46,262 nucleotides of DNA from Ignavibacteriales bacterium (GCA_003599415.1 QZKB01000173.1:1-46262), one strand, 5' to 3'. Numbered from the stretch's first letter, positions 25,429 to 35,310 are shown. Translations and numbers: made by a program. Notes: generated by a model not told the origin, from the sequence alone.

Positions 25429-27816
25429 TTATTTTATTAAAATCATTTTTCTTGATAATACAATTCCGTTACATTCAAGCTTGTATAAGTAAATTCCACT
25501 TGTTAAATTACGTGCATCAAAAGTAACATCATAATTGCCTGCAGATTTTTCTTCATTAACAAGCGACATCACTTCTTCTCCGATCGTATCATATACTTTT
25601 AAAGAAACATGACCTTTTTCCATTAATGAATATGATATAACAGTTGAAGGATTAAAAGGATTCGGATAATTCTGATGAAGTGAATAATTCAAATTTCTTC
25701 CGGTAACATCATTCTTAACAGGAACAACTATGTTGTACTGAGCATCATCAGCATAAACAACACTTGATTTCAATCCGTCAACCGCCTGCCTGATTACAAT
25801 ACTATGGAATAATTTTTCACCAGTACCGGGAATCTCCGACAGCTTGATTCTTTTAAGTTTCCATCCTGACCAATTAATTGTATCTACTAAAATTCTGGAT
25901 TCATTACTGCCATCATAAGTAAACCAATACTCTAAAATATTTTTACTTAGATCACCATATATCCAGATTCCGAATTCGGATTGATTAGTACCAAGATTAA
26001 ATTTACCGGAATTATAATACTGGCAAATTCCATCGGAGTTATTTTTAAATGTATATGCTAAACGTGCAGAATATTTTCCCCTGTAATATTTACTATAGGT
26101 CAATTTGAACGTAGAAGCAACAGTATCAATACCGGTAGAACCTGCACCTTTCTTAGCATCATTCCAGGAACCAAGCACTTCAAAGCTGTCCACAATTGAA
26201 CCGGAAATGTAACTTTCGCTTATAGTCCTGAAATTTATTTTTACAGTATCACCTAAAGGGTAACCACTTGCATCCTTTAAGGACGGAAGAACTAATAAAC
26301 TATAATTTGAATTTTCTGCTAATAAAGCCGATGGTTCAATTACAATGTATCCCAAACCATTAGCTGTTGTTGCTTTCAGGTTTTTAAGAGTTAATTCATT
26401 ATTAAGACCATCAAGTAACTCGAAACTTGATAACGAGGTTGAGACGGCAGCATCAACAATAATTTGAAATTGTACGGAAGTGCTTATGTCCTGCTCGCCC
26501 GCTTCAGGGTAAGTTCCAACCACCGAGCATTTATTACGATCATTAGTTGTGAAACTAAAAGAATAATCTACTCCAACAGGAACGTTCCATTCACTTAAAG
26601 CATCTTTGGTAATAGTAACAGTATAAGTTTTATTAGTTTCCAAAGGTGTGCCCGGCTGAAATACTAACTTCCTGTTATCATCTCCCCAGCTCATACTTCC
26701 TTCAACTGCCGGCTGCAATGAAAACGCCGAAGTAAAGGATGCAGGATTCATACTTTTATTAAATTGAATTATAACCGGGTCAATGGTTTTAAAATTTGTT
26801 GTTTTATCTAAAGGTGTAGTTGATAAAATTACGGGTGCGCTTGTAGTATCATATTGTAAATATTTATCTGCAAAAACAACTTTATTAGCTACAACTGTTA
26901 CAGTAACGGAATCACGATAGTAGTTTTGAGCTTCTGTATAAACAGTATATGTTCCGGGCTGAAGGCTGTCAAACATAAAGAATCCGTTATTATGCTCATC
27001 TCCATTATAAATTTTATTTCCCGGTTGAAGTGTAACTTTAATATTGTTCAAAGGTTTCAGGGATTCGGAACCGGTTCTTGCAGATGAAATATAATAGTAA
27101 TCAACCTTTAAGGATTTATCCCTTACCAAGCCGGCAATAATTCCCGTTGAAAACGGTTCCTTGCCCCAATATGAAAGAAATGAACGTGCGATTGCCCATG
27201 CTTCATTATGAAGATAAACCTCGTTGCACAACCTGAAAGATTCCGGAATATAATCATGGAATGAACCTTCCGACAAGGTATGTGGCATTGTTAATCCCTT
27301 AAACACACCAAGATAAGGTTGACCTGTTCCGTAAAAATCAAAATCACCGGCAATTATTTTTTTTGTTGTACGGTCGGTATTATAAATCTGGTCAACCATG
27401 TAATTTGCCATAGTAGCAGAACCGGGATATGTTGGAGTGGCAGTTGTTCCCTGGTATAAAATTAAAGTGTAATTTGATTTTGCATCATACGCATTACTAT
27501 GAATTGAATGCATGTAATCTACGTTATTAGAATTTGCAATTGCAACAATTTGTGAAAGAGGCAAATCATCTGCCGTTGTATTTTTTGTTCGGCTCATAAT
27601 TATTGTTGCACCATGACTCTGAAGTATATCTCTAAGGTAAAGTCCTTTTGTAAGATTTCCTTCTGATTCCCAGAAACCTGTTGCTGATATGTAACGATCA
27701 TTTGAATCATATCCGCCGTGTCCCGGATTTAAGCATATTTTAATTCCTGTAAGGTCCTGAGCGTAAATTATATTCAGTACGGAAAAAACCAAAGCTAATA
27801 TTAAACCTTTTCTCAT
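25429..27816 (-). CDS. Secreted N-acetylmuramoyl-L-alanine amidase (Amidase_3) with type IX sorting domain
   Basis: 795 residues from the ATG at 27816; a TTG at 27834 is in frame, but GGAG sits just before this ATG and the signal peptide (MRKGLILALVFSVLNIIYAQ) then starts properly. The Amidase_3 domain (about 20-230) has the zinc ligands His33 (NPGHGG), Glu50 (ESEGNL) and His106 (IHSNA), and catalytic Glu183 (LSEGSFHD). A carboxypeptidase-regulatory-like domain, two Big_5 Ig-like domains and a beta-sandwich follow, then the sorting domain starting NYPNPFNPST. It should cleave the peptide from MurNAc in peptidoglycan. The stop of the PD40 gene lies inside its ribosome site, so the two are coupled. 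Confidence 0.88.
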   Translation of the reverse strand: MRKGLILALVFSVLNIIYAQDLTGIKICLNPGHGGYDSNDRYISATGFWESEGNLTKGLYLRDILQSHGATIIMSRTKNTTADDLPLSQIVAIANSNNVDYMHSIHSNAYDAKSNYTLILYQGTTATPTYPGSATMANYMVDQIYNTDRTTKKIIAGDFDFYGTGQPYLGVFKGLTMPHTLSEGSFHDYIPESFRLCNEVYLHNEAWAIARSFLSYWGKEPFSTGIIAGLVRDKSLKVDYYYISSARTGSESLKPLNNIKVTLQPGNKIYNGDEHNNGFFMFDSLQPGTYTVYTEAQNYYRDSVTVTVVANKVVFADKYLQYDTTSAPVILSTTPLDKTTNFKTIDPVIIQFNKSMNPASFTSAFSLQPAVEGSMSWGDDNRKLVFQPGTPLETNKTYTVTITKDALSEWNVPVGVDYSFSFTTNDRNKCSVVGTYPEAGEQDISTSVQFQIIVDAAVSTSLSSFELLDGLNNELTLKNLKATTANGLGYIVIEPSALLAENSNYSLLVLPSLKDASGYPLGDTVKINFRTISESYISGSIVDSFEVLGSWNDAKKGAGSTGIDTVASTFKLTYSKYYRGKYSARLAYTFKNNSDGICQYYNSGKFNLGTNQSEFGIWIYGDLSKNILEYWFTYDGSNESRILVDTINWSGWKLKRIKLSEIPGTGEKLFHSIVIRQAVDGLKSSVVYADDAQYNIVVPVKNDVTGRNLNYSLHQNYPNPFNPSTVISYSLMEKGHVSLKVYDTIGEEVMSLVNEEKSAGNYDVTFDARNLTSGIYLYKLECNGIVLSRKMILIK

Positions 27817-27823
27817 TTCTATC

Positions 27824-28753
27824 TTACTCCTCAATTTTCAATTTAGTCATAAAAATTCTACCATCATCACTATGGCAGACAACCGTGCTCATATCCTGAG
27901 ACCATTCGGGGTACATCTCAAAAATATTTTCAGTATTCGTTACCTGGTACTTAGTTTTACCATCAAACGAAGTGATAAAAATATCTGAATAAGTTACCTG
28001 CCTGCCGTTATCCTTATCAACCATATACAGAATCCAATTACCATCAGGAGACCATTTGGGAGCGTTTGCATAACCAAGTTCAAATAAAATATTTCCATTA
28101 AGATCAGAGATGAATGTTCCTTTTCCTGCTGATGTAAATAATATCTTTGTTTTATCCGGGGATAAAGAAACCCACATATAATTTCCGTCCTCAACCGGGT
28201 CTAATACTTTTCTTGTTCCGTTATTCCATAAAACAATTTTTGTATTCTCAACAAAAACAGCCGGAACAGAAAGTGCATCAGCATTTTTTGATAATGAAGA
28301 ATTTCCTGAAGAGGATATCTTTCCGTTTACCGAATAAACTAATTGACCTGAATTTAATGCCTGGGGAGTAGATAAATCTTTTCCGTCTGCTAAAGTAATT
28401 TCTTCGTTTTGCTCAAGATTTTTATCGATAAGAAATTGTGTTCTTTTTAAACCCGATTCATCAAATTTATTTATCCTGTAAATGACATGATTATTACCGG
28501 CAAATGTAAACTCATAACCTGCGCCCGGATTTTCCGTAATAGTTTCAATTTTACCTGAAGCTAGATCAAGAGAATATAATCCCTGGAAATTAGCAGTAGT
28601 AAAAAACAATTTAGAATTATTGTAGTTTAGTTTCGGATAGTAACTTTCTTTTCCATTTAAAGCCGTTACTTCTGATGTTTCCAACACAGTAATATGCTGG
28701 GCGAAAGAAATGGCCTGAATACAAAGCAGTAAGAGCAAAAATATTCTTTTCAT
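27824..28753 (-). CDS. Periplasmic TolB/PD40-like beta-propeller protein
   Basis: 309 residues with a signal peptide (about 1-18, ending SFAQ). Repeats such as SPDKTKILFTSAG, APKWSPDGNWILYMVDKD and MYPEWSQDMSTVVCHSDDGRIF are WD40-like PD40/TolB blades. A scaffold or binding protein without a visible catalytic site. GAGGAG precedes the start. It is transcribed immediately upstream of the amidase gene. Confidence 0.82.
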   Translation of the reverse strand: MKRIFLLLLLCIQAISFAQHITVLETSEVTALNGKESYYPKLNYNNSKLFFTTANFQGLYSLDLASGKIETITENPGAGYEFTFAGNNHVIYRINKFDESGLKRTQFLIDKNLEQNEEITLADGKDLSTPQALNSGQLVYSVNGKISSSGNSSLSKNADALSVPAVFVENTKIVLWNNGTRKVLDPVEDGNYMWVSLSPDKTKILFTSAGKGTFISDLNGNILFELGYANAPKWSPDGNWILYMVDKDNGRQVTYSDIFITSFDGKTKYQVTNTENIFEMYPEWSQDMSTVVCHSDDGRIFMTKLKIEE

Positions 28754-28920
28754 AAAATATGATCTCCTCGTGGTAAATTCCTAATAATCACAAGATTCTT
28801 AAACTTGCGTGAGAAAATTAAGAAAAACTTTTTAATGAGAAAATTTATTTTTATTTGCACCGGAATTATCATATAGTTTTTTTTAGTAATTTTTAATTGA
28901 ACTTTAAAATGAAAAATTAA

Positions 28921-29901
28921 ATGATAAATGCTTCATATTTAAATTTATTAAAATCGGGTGAATTAAAACGAAGAGCCGATCTTGCAGATGAATTACTTGC
29001 TGAATGCAGAAGCTGCCCTCACGAATGTTCAGCTAACCGAATAGTTGATGAATACGGATTCTGTTTCAGCGGTTATTTACCGATCGTTTCATCATATACT
29101 TTGCATCATGGTGAAGAACCGGTTCTTTCAGGAACCAAAGGCGCCGGAAATATTTTTTTTGGTAACTGCAATTTGCGATGCCAGTTTTGTCAGAATTTTG
29201 AAATTAGCCAGAACTATAAGGAGGAGAAAAAACATTCTGTAAGTTTTGAGCGGCTTGCAGAAATTATGCTCGAACTTCAAAAACGCGGAAGTCATAACAT
29301 CGGGTTAGTATCACCATCTCACTTTACTCCGCAGATTCTGAAATCTATTTATATTGCTGCCAAAAATGGATTAACAATTCCAATCATATACAATTCAAAT
29401 GGATATGATTCAGTTGAAATGCTTAAACTTTTTGATGGGATAGTAGATATTTATTTACCCGATTTGAAATACGGAAATAACGAATACGCTAAAACATATT
29501 CCAAAATTGATGAGTACTTTGACAAAGCTAAAATGGCTGTAAAAGAAATGTTCAGGCAGGTTGGCGATACACTTGTATTTAAAGACGAAGTTGTAACACG
29601 CGGATTAATTATTCGTCATCTTGTTTTGCCAAATGATCTATCCGATACCGAATTGGTATTTAAATTTATTGCAGAAGAACTTAGCAGCAATGTTCACATC
29701 TCATTAATGTCACAGTACTACCCGACAAATAAAGCAGATAAATATGAGCTGATAAGCCGGCCGTTGCGTCAGTCGGAATATAACAAGGCATTGGAGCTTA
29801 TTGAAAAGTATAATCTTAAAAACGGCTGGGTACAGGAAATGGAAAGTTTTGATTATTACAGACCGGATTTCAAAAAGGATCGTTTAAAACCTTTTGAGTA
29901 A
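28921..29901 (+). CDS. PflX-type radical SAM protein (COG1313)
   Basis: 326 residues. The N-terminal CRSCPHEC...NRIVDEYGFC motif plus HHGEEPVLSGTKGAGNIFFGNC is diagnostic of PflX/COG1313 radical SAM proteins. The radical SAM cluster motif CNLRCQFC gives Cys83, Cys87 and Cys90. The function of the family is unknown; the resemblance to pyruvate-formate-lyase activases suggests a glycyl-radical-related or other radical role. It is divergent from the PD40 gene; the 167-base gap should hold both promoters. No Shine-Dalgarno sequence is visible. Confidence 0.9.
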   Translation: MINASYLNLLKSGELKRRADLADELLAECRSCPHECSANRIVDEYGFCFSGYLPIVSSYTLHHGEEPVLSGTKGAGNIFFGNCNLRCQFCQNFEISQNYKEEKKHSVSFERLAEIMLELQKRGSHNIGLVSPSHFTPQILKSIYIAAKNGLTIPIIYNSNGYDSVEMLKLFDGIVDIYLPDLKYGNNEYAKTYSKIDEYFDKAKMAVKEMFRQVGDTLVFKDEVVTRGLIIRHLVLPNDLSDTELVFKFIAEELSSNVHISLMSQYYPTNKADKYELISRPLRQSEYNKALELIEKYNLKNGWVQEMESFDYYRPDFKKDRLKPFE

Positions 29902-29902
29902 C

Positions 29903-29936
29903 AAAAAAAAAGACCCTGCCTTTTATGGCAGAGTCT
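29903..29936 (-). terminator. Rho-independent terminator for the DUF6600-like gene
   Basis: On the minus strand AGACTCTGCC pairs with GGCAGGGTCT (one mismatch) across a six-base loop and is followed by nine T. It lies about 26 bases after the minus-strand stop at 29963 and directly abuts the stop of the plus-strand PflX gene. Confidence 0.88.
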
Positions 29937-29962
29937 CTGGGGCTGTAACATGAGATTTTTAC

Positions 29963-31237
29963 TTATCTGCTTCTGGTTCTTGATTTCTCATCCCTGTTAG
30001 AATTATTTGATCTTGAATTATTAGTTGAACGTTCAACATTCCTGGTTTCGTTACGTTTTATTTCAGTGCTTCTTTTCTCAATTGTTCTGTTTTCATTACG
30101 ATTAACCTCATTACTTCTTTTTTCAATCTTTCTACTTTCATTCTGAGATTTATTTACGTCAAAATTCCTTGAATCACTTTTTGTCTCATTGTTACCAGAT
30201 CTGTTAATCGTTCTGTTTTCAGAATTATTCCTTTTCTCTATTCTCACTTCATTGTTTTTATTAATTGTTCGTTCTTCGTTTCTGATAATATTTCTTTCTG
30301 TATTTACTTTTTTCTCTTCGTTTCTTTTCAGGGTTTCCGTATTCCTGTTTCCCTTATTTATAATAACTCTTTCAGAAGTTTTATTATCAGGTCTAACGAT
30401 TCTGTTCTTTTCAACTTTTCTCAGGTCAAGATTAATTGTCTTTTCACTTTTTCTGATTTCTAACTTATCAATGTTTCTTGTTCTTTTTACATCATCATCA
30501 GACGGTCTGTAAACTTCAACTCTGTTATCCCTGCTTCTGTTGCCGTTATTATCTCTTAATCGTGTTGTGGAAACCAATTCTCTTTCTGTAATTCTGCTTC
30601 CTGATCTTCTCTCAACAAAATCTCTGTCAACTCCACGATTAATTACTCTTCCATCGCGATAACCATAATCATTTCTATATTTAGTACGCTTGAAGATATC
30701 GTTTCTGTATTTATCTGCAACAATATAAGTGTGAACATCATGACCACAAAAATGATTATATCTTACAAAATTCCAGTAATGAACAGGAGCATACCAATCA
30801 ACTGAAAAGTGAATACCGAAATCAATTCCAAAATGAGCGTATGGTGGTAAAGGAGACCATCCGATATAATCATCATCATATCTCCAGTCAACCCATGCAG
30901 GTCCCCATTCATTATCAGGTAACCACATCCATCCGTAGTAATCATCATAATACCATCTTCCGTAGTGGAAAGTAGCCCAGCCAAATGGTTCGTATGAATC
31001 CCAGTACCAGCCGTGATTTGTCCAGACCCATCGTCCGTCTGAATATGGTCTCCAGTGGTGTCTTACACCAACCGGGCGCCAGGCGTAAACATCATAATCT
31101 ATTTCAACCCATTCACCGTAAGGTGACAGTGAAGAATAAAAGAAATTGAAATCGACACCATTATGTCTTGTGAATGCTTCGGTTTTAATTACTAAAACCA
31201 GCATTAAAATTGCGGATACTAACATTAACTTTTTCAT
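29963..31237 (-). CDS. Exported W/Y-rich DUF6600-like protein with long N/R/E-rich tail
   Basis: 424 residues, signal peptide about 1-21. Residues about 30-175 hold repeated aromatic motifs (SPYGEWVEIDYDVYAWRP, GRWVWTNHGWYWDSYEPFGW, GWMWLPDNEWGPAWVDW, GWSPLPP) typical of DUF6600 proteins. Residues about 200-424 are low-complexity, rich in Asn, Arg, Glu and Ser, with recurring units of the NRTIEKRS type. The tail is probably disordered and highly charged. Function unknown. AAGAGGTG precedes the start. Confidence 0.8.
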   Translation of the reverse strand: MKKLMLVSAILMLVLVIKTEAFTRHNGVDFNFFYSSLSPYGEWVEIDYDVYAWRPVGVRHHWRPYSDGRWVWTNHGWYWDSYEPFGWATFHYGRWYYDDYYGWMWLPDNEWGPAWVDWRYDDDYIGWSPLPPYAHFGIDFGIHFSVDWYAPVHYWNFVRYNHFCGHDVHTYIVADKYRNDIFKRTKYRNDYGYRDGRVINRGVDRDFVERRSGSRITERELVSTTRLRDNNGNRSRDNRVEVYRPSDDDVKRTRNIDKLEIRKSEKTINLDLRKVEKNRIVRPDNKTSERVIINKGNRNTETLKRNEEKKVNTERNIIRNEERTINKNNEVRIEKRNNSENRTINRSGNNETKSDSRNFDVNKSQNESRKIEKRSNEVNRNENRTIEKRSTEIKRNETRNVERSTNNSRSNNSNRDEKSRTRSR

Positions 31238-31452
31238 TGCATCACCTCTTGTTTAGTCTTTCAATTAATAAGACAAAGTAAATGCCAGAAAGTTTTTACG
31301 GTTTTGGGACAATTTTCATCTCCGTTATTTGCCACTTGTCGATTTTAATATACACTTCTTATATTCAGATTAGACAGTTCATTACTTAACTTCTGTTTTT
31401 TAATTATATTTTGACAAAAGAGAATCAGTTTAAAGGCAAAAAGGAAAATTTT

Positions 31453-33108
31453 ATGATACTCAAAAAACTTTTATTAGCGGTAATTGCGGTTTTGGCTTCA
31501 TTTAACAATTATTTTGGACAAGAGATGAACAATGCAGAAATAAGACAATTACTTTCTCAGTATTCAATTACAAAAATTAAATACGATAAAAACCTCCTTG
31601 ATGAAAGGGAAAAAATTGTCATCGATAAACTTTACCAGGCAAGTAAAATTATTGATGAGATATTTTTAGAACAGGTTTATTCAAAGAATAATGATATTAA
31701 AGCTGAACTTGAAAACAAGAATGATGAGAATTCCAAATTAATCTACCGTTTCTTTAAAATGAATTTCGGTCCGTTTGACAGGATAAATCACAACAAATGC
31801 TTTTATGGAACATTAAAGAAACCGGAAGGCGCTAACTTTTATCCTGAGGACATGAGCAAGGAAGAATTTGAAAGCTGGATAAAAAATAATCCTAATGACA
31901 AAGATTTATTTACATCTGAGTTTTCAGTAATCAGAAGAAAAGATACCAAACTGAATGCTATTCCCTATTCTGAATTTTACATCGACAAATTAAGTAAAGC
32001 AGCCGGATTCTTAAGAGAAGCCTCTGAATATTGTGATAATGCATCATTAAAAAAATATCTTGAGCTACGGGCTAAAGCATTTGAAACAAATGATTATTAC
32101 GAAAGCGATATGGCGTGGATGGATTTGAAGGATAACAAGATTGAATTCGTTATTGGGCCGTACGAAGTTTATGAAGATGAGATGTTCAACTACAAAGCTT
32201 CGTTCGAAGCATTTCTTACTATTAAAGATCCTGTTGAATCCAAAAAGCTTGAAAAGTTTGCTGCTTATTTAACCGATCTTGAAAAGAATCTTCCGATTGA
32301 AGATAAATATAAAACTTTTGAACGCGGAAGCGAGTCACCTATTGTTGTAGTTAACCAGGTCTTTTCTGCAGGTGATACAAAAGCAGGAGTGCAAACCTTA
32401 GCTTTTAATTTACCAAATGATGAAAGAGTACGCGCTGCCAAAGGTTCTAAAAAAGTAATGCTTAAGAATATTCATGAAGCTAAGTTTGAAAAGCTGCTTA
32501 AACCTATTGCAGAAATTGTACTTGATGAAAGCCAGCTTAAGTATGTTACTTTTGATGCATTTTTTAATCATACTTTAATGCATGAAATGTCTCATGGAGT
32601 TGGTCCTGGTTTTATAGAAGTTAACGGACAAAAAACAGAAGTTAAAAAAGAATTGAAAGAAACTTACTCCAAAATTGAAGAATGTAAAGCAGATATTCTT
32701 GGAATGTACAACAACATTTTTATGGTAACCAAAGGTGAATATCCAAAAGAATCCGTAAATGAAACCTGGGCGACTTTTCTTGCAGGAATTTTCCGCTCGG
32801 TTAGGTTTGGTATAAACGAAGCGCATGGCGGAGGCAATGCTATTATTTATAACTTTCTTCTTGAAAAAGGTGGATACATTTACGATGCGAGTACAGAAAA
32901 AGTAAAAGTGGATTTTGAGAAAGTCTATCCGGCTTTAAAAGAACTTGCCAATAAAATTCTTACAATACAGGCAACCGGAGATTATGAAGGCTCAAAAGCT
33001 TTAATTGCAAAGTATGCTGTTAGTTCTCCTTCACTTGAAAAACTCCGCGCCAAACTTTCTGTTCTGCCGGTAGATATCTATCCTGATTTTGAAATTGATG
33101 AGAAGTAA
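31453..33108 (+). CDS. Secreted M49-family peptidase (dipeptidyl peptidase III-like, HEXXH form)
   Basis: 551 residues from the ATG at 31453 (AAGGA upstream). An in-frame TTG at 31411 would place 14 charged residues before the signal peptide, so I reject it. Signal peptide about 1-23. The zinc site is HEMSH (His377, Glu378, His381) with the second motif EECKAD (Glu409-Glu410). DPP III enzymes usually have HEXXGH; a pentapeptide HEXXH is known for the Caldithrix abyssi enzyme, which this protein also matches in length. It should remove dipeptides from oligopeptides. Confidence 0.85.
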   Translation: MILKKLLLAVIAVLASFNNYFGQEMNNAEIRQLLSQYSITKIKYDKNLLDEREKIVIDKLYQASKIIDEIFLEQVYSKNNDIKAELENKNDENSKLIYRFFKMNFGPFDRINHNKCFYGTLKKPEGANFYPEDMSKEEFESWIKNNPNDKDLFTSEFSVIRRKDTKLNAIPYSEFYIDKLSKAAGFLREASEYCDNASLKKYLELRAKAFETNDYYESDMAWMDLKDNKIEFVIGPYEVYEDEMFNYKASFEAFLTIKDPVESKKLEKFAAYLTDLEKNLPIEDKYKTFERGSESPIVVVNQVFSAGDTKAGVQTLAFNLPNDERVRAAKGSKKVMLKNIHEAKFEKLLKPIAEIVLDESQLKYVTFDAFFNHTLMHEMSHGVGPGFIEVNGQKTEVKKELKETYSKIEECKADILGMYNNIFMVTKGEYPKESVNETWATFLAGIFRSVRFGINEAHGGGNAIIYNFLLEKGGYIYDASTEKVKVDFEKVYPALKELANKILTIQATGDYEGSKALIAKYAVSSPSLEKLRAKLSVLPVDIYPDFEIDEK

Positions 33109-33128
33109 GTAATATCTCCACCCAAAAA

Positions 33129-33150
33129 GCCCTGGGATTAATCCCAGGGC
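33129..33150. repeat. Perfect 22-bp palindrome, GCCCTGGGATT arms (copy 1)
   Basis: The arm GCCCTGGGATT is followed at once by its complement. It lies 20 bases after the M49 peptidase stop, with no T-run. A near-identical copy lies at 36929-36950, also just beyond a gene stop. It is probably a REP-like 3' element. Confidence 0.85.
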
Positions 33151-33191
33151 AATTGAGAAAAATATCCAACTCTGCCCACTGTTATTAACAC

Positions 33192-33206
33192 CCCGATAAA
33201 ATCGGG
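33192..33206. repeat. Small hairpin CCCGAT-AAA-ATCGGG
   Basis: A six-base stem with an AAA loop in the spacer 33109-33347. It may be the remnant of another REP-like element. The rest of this 239-base spacer is AT-rich with no gene. Confidence 0.5.
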
Positions 33207-33347
33207 TTGCAAAGCACCCAAGAACAAATTACTTAACCATTTTAATGGTTTAATACATCATAATTTTTTAAAGAACATATTGCTTGTTTCTTTTTAATTT
33301 AAGTATGGAATCTGCTTATATAGATTGATTTGAATAAAACAATCAGT

Positions 33348-34772
33348 TTATTCTTTCGGAAATTCACATTTATTACTTCTTGGTTCAATTGCAGGATTTG
33401 TTTTTATAAATAAAAATGCGGCGTTTTTGTTTTGCAGTGATGAAATTCTATGACATTGTTTTTTTTCAATTACAAATATATCACCTTCAGCTATATTTTT
33501 CTTTAAAATACTCTCACCATCCTTTATGTCCAATACAATTGTTCCATTTAAACCAATAATTATTTCCTGTTGATGTTCATGGTATTTGCTTAAATATGAT
33601 TTGTCCAAATCTTCTGGAAGCACAGCAATTCCAACTGCTATTTTTTCATTTTGAAGAAAATATGGATGATCCCCTTCATATCCAGCAAAGTATATTGATG
33701 ATAAGAAATTGTGGATGCCACTCTTTTCTTTCATTAAGTTTAACAAAGTATCTAATTTAATTGGATCATATCCATTCGATTCTTTCTGGCTTTTATTGAA
33801 AGCTTCCTTTAATAATTTTGCCCTTTCAATAAATTCGCTATCATTAGATGAAAAATCTTCAGAACACTTAGGACAATAATCTGCATGTCTATGTACCAAA
33901 TAAAAAGCATCGTATACTGTATCTACCTCTTTTAATCTTAATGTCCTAAACTTTTTAACAATACACAACTTAATAATACCAAACAGAATTATAATAGAAA
34001 TGCAAAAAGCTAAATTATAAATGTTATATTTCTTAATTGTTTGTACCGTACCAAAGAATGATAACGTGATAAAAAGAGATAATACAATTGCTAATACTGC
34101 TGTAATATAAAGAGAAATGTTAATTGCCATATAAGTGCCCGAAAAAAATCTTGTCATAGCTTCTGCAAAGAATATTTCTTCCTTAAGAGAATCCCCACAT
34201 TCCTTACTTGAATTTGCAATTACCATTTTGCAGTAGTTAAAAAACTCTTTCCCACCTCTTCCTGTTGTTTGTACTTTTGTTCCAATCCCCATACATTCTT
34301 CGTAGCTCTTATAAAAATTAGAAACTTCTTTGGGATGATATATTCTAATTTTCCTTGATTCCCAGATTGGATATGGAAACTTTTCAATTATCCAAATCCA
34401 TTTATCAAAAGCAACGGGAATATCAATATTAAAATTACCTTTTAATAACTCATCTTTAATTTTTTCAAAGTCTTTTTCATTAGTAAAACCATCTGGTGGA
34501 TCTTTCAGATATTTCTTTTTTAGAAATCTGCTAGATTTTTTATCTAATTTGTCAGCAGACTCTAGCCTTAATACACTTCCAAATATATAACTTATTATAA
34601 ATAATATTACCGATAGAATAAACTGTTGAGATGTTAAAGTATTTATAAAATCCATTGGTATTGATTGTAAGTAGCATATACTAACAAAAACATATAACAT
34701 AATTACAACTAAGATTGCACCGGGAAATGTTATTCCGACAATGTTTCGCAAGCCAAGTTTTATAAAGTTCAT
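33348..34772 (-). CDS. Membrane protein with C-terminal cupin domain
   Basis: 474 residues. Two N-terminal transmembrane segments (about 10-65), a soluble region, two more (about 220-275), a possible metal-binding CPKC (about 300), and a C-terminal cupin (about 390-465) with KYHEHQQEIIIGLNGTIVLDI and GDIFVIEKKQCHRI. The HxH...E...H pattern fits a metal-binding cupin. I do not recognise the full-length architecture. Two bases separate it from the preceding gene, so it belongs to the operon 35517-33348. Codon use is A/T-rich, in line with acquired DNA. Confidence 0.72.
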   Translation of the reverse strand: MNFIKLGLRNIVGITFPGAILVVIMLYVFVSICYLQSIPMDFINTLTSQQFILSVILFIISYIFGSVLRLESADKLDKKSSRFLKKKYLKDPPDGFTNEKDFEKIKDELLKGNFNIDIPVAFDKWIWIIEKFPYPIWESRKIRIYHPKEVSNFYKSYEECMGIGTKVQTTGRGGKEFFNYCKMVIANSSKECGDSLKEEIFFAEAMTRFFSGTYMAINISLYITAVLAIVLSLFITLSFFGTVQTIKKYNIYNLAFCISIIILFGIIKLCIVKKFRTLRLKEVDTVYDAFYLVHRHADYCPKCSEDFSSNDSEFIERAKLLKEAFNKSQKESNGYDPIKLDTLLNLMKEKSGIHNFLSSIYFAGYEGDHPYFLQNEKIAVGIAVLPEDLDKSYLSKYHEHQQEIIIGLNGTIVLDIKDGESILKKNIAEGDIFVIEKKQCHRISSLQNKNAAFLFIKTNPAIEPRSNKCEFPKE

Positions 34773-34774
34773 GA

Positions 34775-35278
34775 TTAATATCCCATTTTAAATATATATC
34801 TTAAACCTAAGCCCACTTTTCTGACTGAATTATACCCGATAAATAAATCAAAGTTATTAATATTATATCCAACAAATCCTCCAATTCCTAATTCATATTT
34901 TTCTTCAGTAATCATATGGTATCCTCCACCGGTAAACCTGCCATCAATATAATTTGTGTAATACTTCCTTGATGCGAAAGATATTTCCACATTCATTCTT
35001 ATATTTGAATAAATGTTATATCCGTATCCAAAGTCAAAGGAAGAAAAATAATTACCCCTTCCATTAGTAGTCCTTCCATAATTTGATTTTTGCTCAGAAA
35101 CTTCTTTTCCTGTTGCATTATTTATTTCTGAAGAATATCCAAAATGAAAACTACTTTTATCTTTTAAATAAAAAACATCTCCAAAAATCGAATTTGATGT
35201 TGAAAACCCAAAACTAATTCCAAGGCTTTGGGCAATGCAGTAAGTTGATAAAAATAGAAAAACAATTATCTTTTGCAT
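34775..35278 (-). CDS. Small outer-membrane-barrel-like protein
   Basis: 167 residues from the ATG at 35278; the longer reading to 35299 begins at TTG and puts charged residues before the signal peptide. Signal peptide MQKIIVFLFLSTYCIAQ. The mature part has amphipathic beta-strands (SFHFGYSSEI, SSFDFGYGYNIYSNIRMNVEISFAS, YELGIGGFVGYNI, VGLGLRYIFKMGY) and ends in Tyr. Probably an eight-stranded barrel or similar. It stands in an operon with a 68-residue Cys-rich protein and the membrane-cupin protein. Confidence 0.68.
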   Translation of the reverse strand: MQKIIVFLFLSTYCIAQSLGISFGFSTSNSIFGDVFYLKDKSSFHFGYSSEINNATGKEVSEQKSNYGRTTNGRGNYFSSFDFGYGYNIYSNIRMNVEISFASRKYYTNYIDGRFTGGGYHMITEEKYELGIGGFVGYNINNFDLFIGYNSVRKVGLGLRYIFKMGY

Positions 35279-35310
35279 CGTTTTAATTATAAAAGGCAAA
35301 CAACAGCTTT

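Noticed and set aside
31411..31452. TTG start for the M49 peptidase
   Set aside because: It puts 14 charged residues ahead of a normal signal peptide; AAGGA precedes the ATG at 31453.
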